DNA of 64,000 nt from Tabrizicola sp. (GTDB lineage Bacteria; Pseudomonadota; Alphaproteobacteria; Rhodobacterales; Rhodobacteraceae), in assembly GCF_022842145.1 (NCBI RefSeq), contig NZ_JALHQD010000005.1, forward strand, positions 186,001 through 250,000, given 5' to 3'. Position 1 is the stretch's first letter, and every line of letters begins with the position of its first letter. Of this stretch, positions 45,503 to 55,517 are shown one piece after another. The position numbers and the translations under genes were made by a program. Under the pieces are notes generated by a model, which was not told the origin of the DNA, did not search any database, and saw only the letters and a program-made list of their open reading frames with translations.

Positions 45503-46588
45503 ATGATCCGACTGAACCGCCGCAATCTCTTGAAGCAAGGCAGCGCCGCAGTGGGGCTGGCCGCAGCCTCGTCCGTGATCGGCACGCCGCTCATCGCGCA
45601 GACCCGCACCTTGCGGGTGGGGTCGTACGGCGGCTATTTCGAGAACAGCTTCAAGGAGCATGTCTTCCCCGCCTTCACCGCCGCCACGGGCATCACGGTG
45701 GAAAGCGTGACGCAGCCGAACTCCACCGATTGGCTGGTGACGATGCAGCAGGCGACGGCGGCAGGGTCGGTTCCGACGGACATATCGCTTTACGCGCGTG
45801 ACACGATGATCAAGGCCAGCCGACTGGGCGGATTGATCAAGACGCTTGATCTGTCCAAGATCCCGGCGTCAGCGAACCTTGACCCCTACTTCGTCTTTGA
45901 TGCCGGTGAAGGCCCGCTTGGTGTCGGAGCGATGTCCTGGTTCACGGCAATGGTGATCAACCCGACCGAGGTCACAGAGCCCCCGGCAAGCTGGGCCGAG
46001 TTCTGGGACACCTCGAAGTACGAAGCAAGCCTCGGGCTGTCGAAGAACTACAACGCCCAGTTCATGGACATCACCGCCGCCACCTTCTTCGACGGCGAGG
46101 CGACCTTTGCCACCGAGGAGGGCATTCTGGCGATCATCGCCAAGGTGGCCGAGTTGAAGCCGAACGTGGCGCTGTGGTGGTCGGCCGAAAGCCAGATGGA
46201 ACAGGCGATGAAGAACGGTGACGTGATCGGCGGGCAGTACTACCTCGACGTGTCGAACCTGATGGCGTCGGAAGGCTTCCCGATCAAGCCGATCTTCCCG
46301 AAGGAGGGCAATCCGCAGGACTACGGCTCTTGGTGCCTGGCGGCGCTGTCCGACAAGGATGCCGAAGCGGCGGAGTTCATGAATTTCTCGTCGGACCCCG
46401 CCACTCAGGCCCTGATGTCGCGCAAGATCGGGACCGCGCCGCTGGTGGCCAAGGACAAGACCGACCTGACCGACGACGAGTTCGGCTTCGTCTCCGGAAC
46501 GCCCGCGATCAAGCCCGCCTACGAGGCCTATCTCGACAAGGAAACCTTCATGAAGGAAGCCTGGGACAAGATGGTGGCTGGGGTGTAA
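45503..46588 (+). CDS. PotD-like ABC substrate-binding protein, Tat-exported
   Basis: 361 residues. A twin-arginine-type signal (MIRLNRRNLLKQGSAAVGLAAAS, with RRNLL) precedes a spermidine/putrescine-binding-type fold: TLRVGSYGGYFENSFKEHVFPAFTAATGITVE, FGFVSGTPAIKPAYEAYLD. It is the first gene of the operon 45503-51661. Relatives bind polyamines, 2-aminoethylphosphonate, opines and other cations. The flanking isochorismatase-type hydrolase and oxygenase suggest a modified amine rather than a simple polyamine. The gene starts at ATG 45503 after TGGAGGGATGAA. Confidence 0.85.
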   Translation: MIRLNRRNLLKQGSAAVGLAAASSVIGTPLIAQTRTLRVGSYGGYFENSFKEHVFPAFTAATGITVESVTQPNSTDWLVTMQQATAAGSVPTDISLYARDTMIKASRLGGLIKTLDLSKIPASANLDPYFVFDAGEGPLGVGAMSWFTAMVINPTEVTEPPASWAEFWDTSKYEASLGLSKNYNAQFMDITAATFFDGEATFATEEGILAIIAKVAELKPNVALWWSAESQMEQAMKNGDVIGGQYYLDVSNLMASEGFPIKPIFPKEGNPQDYGSWCLAALSDKDAEAAEFMNFSSDPATQALMSRKIGTAPLVAKDKTDLTDDEFGFVSGTPAIKPAYEAYLDKETFMKEAWDKMVAGV

Positions 46589-46596
46589 GTCCCGCC

Positions 46597-47672
<1,076 letters not shown>

Positions 47673-47676
<4 letters not shown>

Positions 47677-48674
47677 CTGCGACCGACGACACAGCCGCAT
47701 GGCCCCGCGAGACAGCGGCCGCGGCACCCGGAACCAAGGGGCCGCGGGCCGGGCGCTCCGCTCTGGCTGTGCAGGTGGTGCTTTGGGCGACCGTGCTGGT
47801 CTTCTGCCTCGTGCCGCTGTTTCTGGTGTTGGTCATCTCTTTTGGCCACAAGATCGAAGGTGCGGGCTGGGAATGGGCGCTGACGCTTGAGAACTATCAA
47901 CGCTTCTTCGTAGGGGCGAACTGGCCTGCCGAGAGCACCTCGCTGTATCTGGGCCAGCTCTACTGGTCGATGCGCTATGCGGTGGTGGCGGCGCTGCTGG
48001 CGGTGGTGACCGCCTTGCCCTTCACTTACCTCATGACCCGCCAATCACGCCGGGCGCAGGCAGTCTGGCTGGTGTTCCTGCTGGCCACCCTGTCCCTCTC
48101 GGAAGTCTTCATCGTCATGGGCTGGGATATCATCCTGTCCAACAATTCAGGCCTTCCGATGCTGTTCGCCGCCACCGGCCTGACCGACTGGCTGAAGGAC
48201 ACCGGCTGGTTCGACGTCCTGCGCGACTGGGGGCTGGCCAACCCGCGCAACGTCAAGTTCAAGCCCTCCGAAGTGGCGACGGTACTGACGCTGTCCTATC
48301 TCGTCTGGCCCTACGCGGTGATCCTGCTCTACCCGGCCCTGTCCCGGCTTGACCCGTCACTGGCCGAGGCAGCGCGCACGATGGGGGCCCGGCCCTGGAC
48401 CGTCGCGCGCACCGTCATCCTCCCATCGGTGCGCTTGCCGCTGATCGGGACCACGCTGTTGCTCTTCGTGTTCCTGCTGGGTGCCTACGTCGCAATCACT
48501 GTCTTCGCCGACCCCTCGCAGCACACCACGGCTGTATCCGTCTATGAACATGTGCGCGGCAGCACCCTGAACGCCCCCTTCGGTGCAGCGCAATCGGTGA
48601 TCCTTCTGGTCACGGCAACCGCGTTCCTGGTGCTGGGCCAATGGCTGACCCGCAAGTCGCCGAGGGCCGCGTGA
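47673..48674 (+). CDS. PotB-like ABC permease
   Basis: 333 residues. After a hydrophilic N terminus (MTATDDTAAWPRETAAA...) there are six membrane helices and the EAA loop (LDPSLAEAARTMGARPWTVARTVILPSVR, about 225-255). Start and stop overlap the neighbouring genes (ATGA, TGATG), which indicates translational coupling in the PotABCD-type operon. Confidence 0.9.
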
Positions 48675-49474
48675 TGCTGCGGGCCCTGGGCGCGATCTTC
48701 ATGTCCCTGGCCGCGCTCGTGGTCGCCCTGCCGATCCTGATCGTCTGTTCCGCCGCGCTGAACGGCGGCCGCACGATGTTCTTTCCGCCGCAGGACCCAA
48801 CGCTGGCCCGTTTTGGCGAATTCTTCGTCTCCGAGCCGGTCTGGACGCGTGCCCTGACGAATTCGGTGATCGTGGCGGTGGGGGCGGCCACGCTTTCGGT
48901 GCTGCTGGCTTGGCCGATTGCCTATCGCCTGTGGAAGACAGGATCCCGCGCATCCACCATGCTTGCGACCCTGGGCTCGATCCCCTTTGCGGTGCCGCCG
49001 ATCGTGTTTGGCGTGGGGCTTGGCTTCTTCTGGGCCTTTCTGGGTGGCCTTGGCACGATCTGGGCCGGGATCATCAGTCACGCTGTCCTGTTCCTGGCCC
49101 TTCCCCTTGTGACAATCTCCATCGGCCTGCAGGCCATCGACCGCGCGCATCTGGATGCCGCCGCGACCATGGGGGCCACCGAGTCCGTGACTTTCCGCAC
49201 CATCGTGATGCCGCAGACGCTGCCCTACACCGTCTCGGGCTTCTTCTTTGCGCTTGTCCTGTCGTTCAACGAATTCATCGTGATGTTCTTCGTCTCGGCC
49301 TCGTCCTTCGCGACCGTCACGCTGCAGATCTTCAATTCGCTGAGGAACGGCTACACCCCCACAATGGCCGTGGCCGCCGTGGCCTTCATCGCCGTCTCCA
49401 TCGCCGTCTTTTCCGCCGTCGCCCGCTGGGGTGACCTGCCACGCCTGATGGGCGCAGACCAATCCCGCAACTGA
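48674..49474 (+). CDS. PotC-like ABC permease
   Basis: 266 residues from the ATG at 48674, which overlaps the PotB-like stop by one base; an earlier ATG at 48641 lies inside that gene and is rejected. It has six predicted helices and the coupling loop IDRAHLDAAATMGATESVTFRTIVMPQTLPY (about 155-185). It pairs with the PotB-like permease. The isochorismatase gene starts 16 bases after its stop. Confidence 0.9.
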   Translation: MLRALGAIFMSLAALVVALPILIVCSAALNGGRTMFFPPQDPTLARFGEFFVSEPVWTRALTNSVIVAVGAATLSVLLAWPIAYRLWKTGSRASTMLATLGSIPFAVPPIVFGVGLGFFWAFLGGLGTIWAGIISHAVLFLALPLVTISIGLQAIDRAHLDAAATMGATESVTFRTIVMPQTLPYTVSGFFFALVLSFNEFIVMFFVSASSFATVTLQIFNSLRNGYTPTMAVAAVAFIAVSIAVFSAVARWGDLPRLMGADQSRN

Positions 49475-49490
49475 CCTGAAAGGATCCCCC

Positions 49491-50105
49491 ATGCCGCGCC
49501 AGCCAACCCTTGTCGGAAACCCCGTTCTGATCGTCGTCGACATCCAGAAGGGCGCATTCATGGATCACGTGGCGGGCATCCCCGTCATGCCCGCCCACCG
49601 CGAAAACATGGAGCGTGCACGCTCGGTCGTCGATGCCGCGCATGGCGCGGGAATCCCGGTGGTCTTCATCCAGGAGATCCACCGCCGCGACATGGTGGAT
49701 TATGGCCGCGAGCTGGACGGGACCGAGGATGTCCATTGCCACGAGGATGATCCCGGCACCCCGGTCGCTTTCGAGGAGATGGGCCGCAGGCCCACGGACT
49801 ACTTCATCCACAAGCGCCGCTATTCGGCCTTCTATGGTACGGAACTGGAAATCCTGCTCAAGGGTCTCAAGGCCCAGACCCTGATCCTGATCGGCGGGCT
49901 GACCGACGTCTGCGTCCACTACACCTTCGCCGACGGCCATCAGGGCGACTATTACTGCCGCGTCATCAAGGATTGCGTGGGCGGCTCGACGACCGCGGCG
50001 CATGAAGCCTCGCTGAACGCGATGGAGTATCTGCAGGAAGGCGCGGTCCTGTCGGCAGACCAGATCATAACCGCGCTCGGTGCCCGACGCGCGGCGGCGG
50101 CGTGA
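49491..50105 (+). CDS. isochorismatase-family cysteine hydrolase
   Basis: 204 residues. The Asp-Lys-Cys triad of the family is visible as D17 (LIVVDIQKG), K108 (YFIHKRRYSAFYGT) and C141 (GGLTDVCVHYTFAD), with the cis-peptide region before Cys. Members hydrolyse amides such as nicotinamide, biuret, carbamoylsarcosine or ureido compounds. In this operon it most likely cleaves an amide made from the imported compound, inside the cytoplasm. It overlaps the next gene by ATGA-type coupling (50102). Confidence 0.87.
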   Translation: MPRQPTLVGNPVLIVVDIQKGAFMDHVAGIPVMPAHRENMERARSVVDAAHGAGIPVVFIQEIHRRDMVDYGRELDGTEDVHCHEDDPGTPVAFEEMGRRPTDYFIHKRRYSAFYGTELEILLKGLKAQTLILIGGLTDVCVHYTFADGHQGDYYCRVIKDCVGGSTTAAHEASLNAMEYLQEGAVLSADQIITALGARRAAAA

Positions 50106-50839
50106 TCCCGGAAGCAGCCCTGCAAGGCCATTGGCGGCGCAACTGGCTGCGGGCTCCGGGGGTCCAAGACAGCACCACCCGTGTGCATTGGGTACAAAGT
50201 GGCAAGTGGTGCGCGGATATCCGGGTGCCCCTGCTGCGGCCCGGGCTTGCCGCGGGCTCGCTCTCCGCGATGGACCCGGCCGACCTGGCGGTGCTTCTGT
50301 CCGCCGAGGGCTTTGCCGGCCACACAACGCTGACCGGCGACATGTGCACCTGGACCCGCAGCTGGAACTGGCGCGGCTTTCCCTGTCCGGTGGATGCAGG
50401 ACGCCTCCGGTTCGATCCCGCGGGCCATCTGATCGAAGACGGCGTGCATTCCGATTACCGCGAAGAATGGCAGGCTGCTCCGGGTGGCACGTGGACAGCC
50501 ATGTCCGCCGCATCCGCAGACGCAAAGGGGCTGCTGATCGCAAATGACACGCATTTCCTCCTGGGTCTGGGTCAAAGCGATGCGCACGCATGGCCCGATC
50601 TGATCGCAGCGCTCAAGGACGGGACGGCGACGGCCGGGGATGCCCGGGCGTCATTTGCCTCGGTCTATGTCATGGGCCACTGGCAGGGGGCGGACGGCGT
50701 TGCCGAACTCTCCACCCAGCCCTTCTGCGAAGGAAAGCCCGTCCTGCAGCGCGACCAGGCCACTGCGCGCCTCACCCTTCCCGATTTTGATGGCCGGGCG
50801 CAGGAATACCTCCTGCGCCTGTCCCCACTCCCTGCCTGA
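50102..50839 (+). CDS. hypothetical protein of the PotD-type operon
   Basis: 245 residues, soluble, Trp-rich (HWRRNWLRAPGV, WCADIRVPLL, WTRSWNWRGFP), without signal peptide or membrane helix. The regular beta-type pattern (TRVHWVQSG, GRLRFDPAGHLIEDGVHSDYREEWQ, ASVYVMGHWQG) suggests a lipocalin-like or other beta-barrel fold resembling yeast Hri1-type domains; that is an impression only. It is coupled to the hydrolase before it and lies 9 bases before the MBL gene, so it belongs to the same catabolic unit. No function can be assigned. Confidence 0.8.
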   Translation: MIPEAALQGHWRRNWLRAPGVQDSTTRVHWVQSGKWCADIRVPLLRPGLAAGSLSAMDPADLAVLLSAEGFAGHTTLTGDMCTWTRSWNWRGFPCPVDAGRLRFDPAGHLIEDGVHSDYREEWQAAPGGTWTAMSAASADAKGLLIANDTHFLLGLGQSDAHAWPDLIAALKDGTATAGDARASFASVYVMGHWQGADGVAELSTQPFCEGKPVLQRDQATARLTLPDFDGRAQEYLLRLSPLPA

Positions 50840-50848
50840 GGACCGCAC

Positions 50849-51661
50849 ATGACCCTGCCCATAGCCGAGCATTGGTACCGCGCCACCCGCATCGACGACG
50901 ATACGACGCTGATCATCGAGCCGCACATTCATGTGCTGGAGCAGGCCAATCTCTGGCTCGTGCAGGGCCGGGACCGTGACATGATCCTGGACACCGGCAT
51001 GGGTGTGGTGCCACTGAAGCCCTTCCTCGACACCCTGCGCCGCGATCCGGAAAAGCCGATCATCTGCGTCTCTTCCCACACGCATATCGACCACATCGGC
51101 GGGGTGCACGAGTTTGAGACGCGCCTTGTCCATCCGCTGGAAGCCGAACAGATGGCGCGACCCTCGGGCCTGCATTCCCTGTTCAAGCGCGACATGCCGG
51201 ACCGGCTGATCCAGACCTTTCTCGATGCGGGCTACCCACCAATCGGCGAGATGCTGATCGAAGCCCTGCCCTTCGTCGGCTACGACCCGGAAAGCTACCG
51301 GTTGCGCGGTGCTCCGGCGACCGGGCTCTTGACCGAAGGCGACACGGTCGATCTCGGGAACCATGTCTACGAAGTCTGGCATCTGCCCGGCCATTCCCCC
51401 GGCGGCATTGGCCTTTTCGAACGGTCGACGGGTATCCTGTTCGCCGCAGATGCGATCTACGACGGGCCGCTGATCTACAGCGGACCGGGGATGAGCGTCG
51501 CCTCCTACCGCGAGACCTTTGCCAAGCTTCGCACCCTGCCCGTCACCCTGGTTCACGGCGGCCATGATCCCAGCTTCGGGCCGGAACGGATGCTGCAGAT
51601 CATCGATACCTACGAAGCACGTTGGGATGCCGAAGCCTTGTCGCAGGCAAATACACCCTGA
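50849..51661 (+). CDS. metallo-beta-lactamase-fold hydrolase
   Basis: 270 residues. The metal site is SSHTHIDHIGG (HxHxDH), with later ligands in HLPGHSPGGIG and FAADAIYDG and a closing LVHGGHDPSFG. There is no signal peptide, so it is cytoplasmic. It is the last gene of the operon that starts at 45503; its exact substrate is unknown. The fold covers hydrolysis of esters, lactones, thioesters and amides, so it could finish the degradation begun by the oxygenase and isochorismatase-type enzyme. Confidence 0.85.
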   Translation: MTLPIAEHWYRATRIDDDTTLIIEPHIHVLEQANLWLVQGRDRDMILDTGMGVVPLKPFLDTLRRDPEKPIICVSSHTHIDHIGGVHEFETRLVHPLEAEQMARPSGLHSLFKRDMPDRLIQTFLDAGYPPIGEMLIEALPFVGYDPESYRLRGAPATGLLTEGDTVDLGNHVYEVWHLPGHSPGGIGLFERSTGILFAADAIYDGPLIYSGPGMSVASYRETFAKLRTLPVTLVHGGHDPSFGPERMLQIIDTYEARWDAEALSQANTP

Positions 51662-51815
51662 GTCGTCCGCGATCCGGTGCTGCGCCGAAGAAATGCGCCC
51701 AAAGGGCGGGCATGTGACGACGGGATCGCCCGAAAAATGGGCCTCTGGATGTTCTCCCCTCGCCCATGCGCCGCCGCCCATTGCCGCCTGCAAGCCATCC
51801 GGCATTCTGACCGTG

Positions 51816-51930
51816 AGTTGACGGCTAGGGTTCCGGCGCAGCTGTGCGTGTCTGGTCCGAGAGCTGTCACCGCAGGGAGAGACATCCCCTGCGGCGCACG
51901 GCGGGACAAAAACCCGGGAGACCTCGTCAG
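51816..51930 (+). ncRNA. guanidine-I (ykkC) riboswitch
   Basis: The conserved blocks of the ykkC/guanidine-I class are all present in order: GGCTAGGGTTCCG (51823-51835), GTCTGGTCCGAGAG (51850-51863), a variable hairpin (CGCAGGG...CCCTGCG, about 51871-51893), then ACGGCGGGACAAAA (51898-51911) and CCCGGGAGA (51913-51921). P1 can be drawn as TGACG (51819-51823) with CGTCA (51925-51929). It lies in the 5' leader of the gene at 51991. Immediately after it is a small GCCAA-GGGA-TTGGC hairpin (51931-51944) without a U tract, so the switch may act on translation or through an unrecognised terminator. Ligand: guanidinium, established for this class. Confidence 0.93.
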
Positions 51931-51990
51931 GCCAAGGGATTGGCGGCGAAGGTTCGTCCATTTCCCTTATGCAACAGGAAGGGAAGAACC

Positions 51991-53058
51991 ATGATTTCGC
52001 GTCGCTCACTGCTATTGGCCGGGGTTTCTGTGCTGGCGCTGCCACTGGCAGGCCCCGCATCGGCTCAAAGCCGCACCGAGTTCAAAGTCGCATGGTCGAT
52101 CTATGTCGGCTGGATGCCCTGGGGCTACGCGGCGGACAGCGGCATCGTCAAGAAATGGGCGGACAAGTACGGGCTGACGATCCAGGTGACGCAGTTCAAC
52201 GACTATGTGGAATCCCTCAATCAGTACACGGCCGGGGCCTATGACGCGGTGACGGTCACCAATATGGACGCGCTGTCGATCCCCTCGGCGGGCGGCGTGG
52301 ATACGACCGCGGTGATCGTGGGTGACTTCTCGGCTGGCAATGACGCGGTGTTCCTGAAGGGCGCAGGCGGCTTGGCGGACCTCAAAGGCAAGCGCGTCAA
52401 CCTCGTGGAGTTTTCGGTCTCGCACTACCTTCTGGCGCGCGGACTGGACTCGGTCGGTCTGTCCGAAGCGGACGTGACCGTCGTCAACACTGCAGATCCC
52501 GATATGGTGGGCGCGTTCCAGACGGCCGACGTCGAGGCGATGGTGACCTGGAATCCGATGGTGGCCGAGATCGAAAAGCTGCCCGATGCGACAAAGATTT
52601 TCGACAGCGCGCAGATCCCGGGCGAGATCATCGACCTGATGGTGGCCAGCACCGCGTCCCTCGCCGAGAACCCCGACTTCGGCAAGGCGCTGGCTGGTAT
52701 CTGGTACGAGACCGCCGCGCTGATGGTTTCTGACACGCCGGAAGGGGCTGCCGCACGGGCGGCGATGGGGGCGGCCTCCGGCACCGATCAGGCCGGGTTC
52801 GAAGCGCAGATGGCGGCGACCAAGCTCTTTGACAAACCCGCCGATGCCGTGGCGTTCACCACCTCGCCCGACCTTAAGGCGACGATGGAGCTTGTCCGCA
52901 CCTTCCTGTTCGACAAAGGGCTGCTCGGGGCCGGTGCGCCTTCGGCAGATGTCATCGGGATCGAACTTCCGGCGGGCGACGTGCTGGGTGACGCGGCCAA
53001 CGTGAAGCTTCGCTTCACTGCGGACTACATGCAGATGGCTGCTGACGGCCCGCTGTAG
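51991..53058 (+). CDS. guanidine ABC transporter substrate-binding protein ('urea ABC' family)
   Basis: 355 residues. A signal peptide with a twin-arginine-like start (MISRRSLLLAGVSVLALPLAGPASAQS) precedes a NitT/TauT-type binding fold: EFKVAWSIYVGWMPWGYAADSGIVKKWADKYGLTIQVTQFNDYVESLNQYTAGAYDAVTVTNMDAL. This family was annotated 'putative urea ABC transporter' because it accompanies urea carboxylase. Under a guanidine-I riboswitch the cargo is most probably guanidine. The ATG at 51991 follows AGGAAGGGAAG. It is the first gene of the operon 51991-61403. Confidence 0.88.
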   Translation: MISRRSLLLAGVSVLALPLAGPASAQSRTEFKVAWSIYVGWMPWGYAADSGIVKKWADKYGLTIQVTQFNDYVESLNQYTAGAYDAVTVTNMDALSIPSAGGVDTTAVIVGDFSAGNDAVFLKGAGGLADLKGKRVNLVEFSVSHYLLARGLDSVGLSEADVTVVNTADPDMVGAFQTADVEAMVTWNPMVAEIEKLPDATKIFDSAQIPGEIIDLMVASTASLAENPDFGKALAGIWYETAALMVSDTPEGAAARAAMGAASGTDQAGFEAQMAATKLFDKPADAVAFTTSPDLKATMELVRTFLFDKGLLGAGAPSADVIGIELPAGDVLGDAANVKLRFTADYMQMAADGPL

Positions 53059-53067
53059 TTGCCCCGG

Positions 53068-53886
53068 ATGCGCCTGATCAACCTCACGCCCGGCAAGGGA
53101 GGGCGTCTTTTGCTGGGCGCTCTGCCGTTCGTGGTGCTGGCGCTGGCCTATCTGGTCGGCTCGGCCCTGCGGCTGGCCGACAACCCCGGCGACAAGCTGT
53201 TGCCGTCGCTCGGGGCGATGGGGCGGATGATCGAGGTGATGGCCTTTACCCCCGACAAGCGCACGGGGGCCTACCTTTTGTGGACCGACACGGCGGCCAG
53301 CCTCTTCCGCCTGTGGTCGGGCTTGGCAATTGCCACGGTCATCGCGCTGGTCATCGGCCTGCTGAACGGCGTGCTGCCCGTGATGCGGGCCTTGCTGGCA
53401 CCTTTCGTGGCCTTCCTGTCGATGGTCCCTCCGCTGGCCCTTCTCCCGGTGCTGTTCATCGTGCTGGGCCTCGGCGAAGTGTCGAAGATTGCCCTGATCG
53501 TGATCGGAGTGGCCCCGATCCTGACGCGTGATCTTGCGCTGACGGCCGCTGCACTGCCCCGCGAGCAGATCGTGAAAGCCGAAACCCTGTCCGCCTCCAG
53601 CTGGCTGATCGCATGGCGCGTGGTGCTGCCACAGGTCATGCCGCGGCTGATCGACAGTCTGCGTCTGCAGCTTGGCCCCGCCTTCCTGTTTCTGATCGCC
53701 GCCGAGGCGATCTCGGCCGAAGGCGGCCTTGGCTACCGCATCTTCCTTGTCCGCCGCTATCTCTCGATGGACATCATCTTCCCCTATGTCGTCTGGATCA
53801 CGGTCCTCGCCGTGGCAATGGACCTCGCCCTGCGCCTCTTGCGCCGCCGCCTATACCCCTGGGCCGAGCCGGAGGGTCGGGCATGA
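53068..53886 (+). CDS. guanidine ABC transporter permease
   Basis: 272 residues from the ATG at 53068; a TTG at 53059 immediately after the upstream stop is an alternative. It has six predicted helices and the coupling loop LTAAALPREQIVKAETLSASSWLIAWRVVLPQVMPRLI (about 160-195). It is a NitT/TauT-type permease. Its stop overlaps the ATPase start by ATGA. Confidence 0.88.
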   Translation: MRLINLTPGKGGRLLLGALPFVVLALAYLVGSALRLADNPGDKLLPSLGAMGRMIEVMAFTPDKRTGAYLLWTDTAASLFRLWSGLAIATVIALVIGLLNGVLPVMRALLAPFVAFLSMVPPLALLPVLFIVLGLGEVSKIALIVIGVAPILTRDLALTAAALPREQIVKAETLSASSWLIAWRVVLPQVMPRLIDSLRLQLGPAFLFLIAAEAISAEGGLGYRIFLVRRYLSMDIIFPYVVWITVLAVAMDLALRLLRRRLYPWAEPEGRA

Positions 53887-54719
53887 CCGCTCTCACCATC
53901 CAGAACCTCTGGAAAGAGTATGGTCCGCAGGTCGTCCTGGAAAGCGTCAGCCTGACCATTGCGCCACGCGCCTTTGTGGCTCTGGTCGGTCCGTCCGGCT
54001 GCGGGAAGACGACCTTCCTGCGGATGCTCCTGGGACAGGAACAACCGACACGCGGGACGATCGTGATGGACGGCGCACCCCTCCCCCGCGAGCCGGGACC
54101 CGATCGCGGCGTGGTCTATCAGCGCTATTCGGTCTTTCCCCACCTGACGGCTCTGCAGAACGTCATGATCGGTCCGGAAATGCGCGCGGCACGACTGGCA
54201 GGCCGGCTCTGGGGCAAGGCGCGAAAGGGGCTGGCAGACGACGCCGCCACCTTGTTGCACGAGGTCGGTCTGGCAGGTGCCGAGGACAAGTTCCCCGCCC
54301 AGCTGTCGGGGGGCATGCAGCAGCGGCTGGCCCTGGCCCAGACCCTGATGATGCGACCGAAACTGCTGCTTCTGGACGAACCCTTCGGCGCGCTAGACCC
54401 CGGGATAAGGGCCGAGATCCACGCCCTGATGCGTCGGCTCTGGCATGAACATCCCATGACGGTGGTCATGGTGACCCATGACATGCGCGAGGCCTTTGCT
54501 CTGGCCACACGGGTCATCGCCTTCGACCGCCCGCGCCAACGCCCCGAAGAGCGCGAGCGGTATGGGGCCACCATCACCAACGATATCGCCCTGTGGCCCC
54601 CGCGCGTGGCGGGCCGACAGACGATCTATGACGCCGACATTCCCGCCGGCGACGAAGACCTCAGCCGTTTTGCCATCCAACCTGGTCCGCCCCGGCCCGA
54701 TCAAGGAGCCCTTCGCTGA
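53883..54719 (+). CDS. guanidine ABC transporter ATPase
   Basis: 278 residues. Walker A GPSGCGKTT, Q loop YQRYSVFPHLTALQN, signature LSGGMQQR, Walker B LLLLDEPFGALD and H-loop VTHDMREAFALATR. The C-terminal ~60 residues, with the TIYDADIPAGDEDLSRF stretch, are longer than in typical TauB/SsuB and are characteristic of this transporter. The ATG at 53883 is chosen because it overlaps the permease stop; a longer frame from 53613 runs antiparallel in character to the permease gene. Confidence 0.88.
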   Translation: MTALTIQNLWKEYGPQVVLESVSLTIAPRAFVALVGPSGCGKTTFLRMLLGQEQPTRGTIVMDGAPLPREPGPDRGVVYQRYSVFPHLTALQNVMIGPEMRAARLAGRLWGKARKGLADDAATLLHEVGLAGAEDKFPAQLSGGMQQRLALAQTLMMRPKLLLLDEPFGALDPGIRAEIHALMRRLWHEHPMTVVMVTHDMREAFALATRVIAFDRPRQRPEERERYGATITNDIALWPPRVAGRQTIYDADIPAGDEDLSRFAIQPGPPRPDQGALR

Positions 54720-55513
54720 TGCCCCATACCCCCAGGCCGCCCGAGGCCATCGCCGCCGACCGCGCAAGATACGAAGACCACCAGCGAAAGGGGCTGACCT
54801 TTGCCCCCAAGGCCCCTCCGGTCCCCAGTTCGCTGCCCGCGCCGCCACCCTTTGGTGTGGTGCGCGAACAGGTCATTCCGGGGGGATGGTATGCGACGTT
54901 CACGCTGGCCCAAGGCCAGATCCTGCGGCTGCAGGCGGGCGGTCTTGGCGGTTCCGTTTCGTTGGCGGCATGGGCGGCGGGAGATACCTCCGAGCGCCTG
55001 AACCTGCCCGACACTATCAAGGTCCAGTGGACGACCGATCTGCGAAAGGGACGTGTCCTGTTTTCCGACATGGGCCGGGTGATGCTGTCGATCACCGAAG
55101 ACAGCTCGGGTGCGCATGACGTGCTGACCGGTGGATCGGGCAGCACCGGCGCGGGCACCCCGACCATGCGCAATACCCGGGACAACATGATCCTTGCCGC
55201 CGCCAAGCTCGGGCTGAACCGGCGCGACCTGCCGATGCTGATGACCTTCTTCGCCCCGGTCCGGGTGGATGCCGAAGGGCGGTTCTTCTGGAACGCCACG
55301 CTGTTGTCCGGAAGCGACTGGGTCGAGCTGCGGGCCGAGATGCCGCTGATGCTGGCCCTGTCCAACACCCGGCACCCGATGGACCCGACCGGGTCCGAAG
55401 TGCCCGGCGTGACCGCCACGCTGCAGGCCGCCCGACCGGTGCCGGACGATGATCTGTGCCGCACGGCCACCGCCGAGGCGACGCGCGGTTTTGTCAACAA
55501 TGCAAGGGGTTAA
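54719..55513 (+). CDS. carboxyguanidine deiminase subunit (urea carboxylase-associated protein 2 type)
   Basis: 264 residues of the DUF1989 fold: VIPGGWYATFTLAQGQILRLQ, DTIKVQWTTDLRKGRVLFSDMGRVMLSI, SGAHDVLTGGS, LNRRDLPMLMTFFAPVRVD. The two tandem DUF1989 proteins of these operons (once called UAAP1/UAAP2) form carboxyguanidine deiminase, which converts carboxyguanidine to allophanate plus ammonia. It overlaps the transporter ATPase stop (TGATG) and precedes its partner by 4 bases. This larger paralogue lacks the Cys cluster seen in the smaller one. Confidence 0.87.
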   Translation: MPHTPRPPEAIAADRARYEDHQRKGLTFAPKAPPVPSSLPAPPPFGVVREQVIPGGWYATFTLAQGQILRLQAGGLGGSVSLAAWAAGDTSERLNLPDTIKVQWTTDLRKGRVLFSDMGRVMLSITEDSSGAHDVLTGGSGSTGAGTPTMRNTRDNMILAAAKLGLNRRDLPMLMTFFAPVRVDAEGRFFWNATLLSGSDWVELRAEMPLMLALSNTRHPMDPTGSEVPGVTATLQAARPVPDDDLCRTATAEATRGFVNNARG

Positions 55514-55517
55514 GGCA

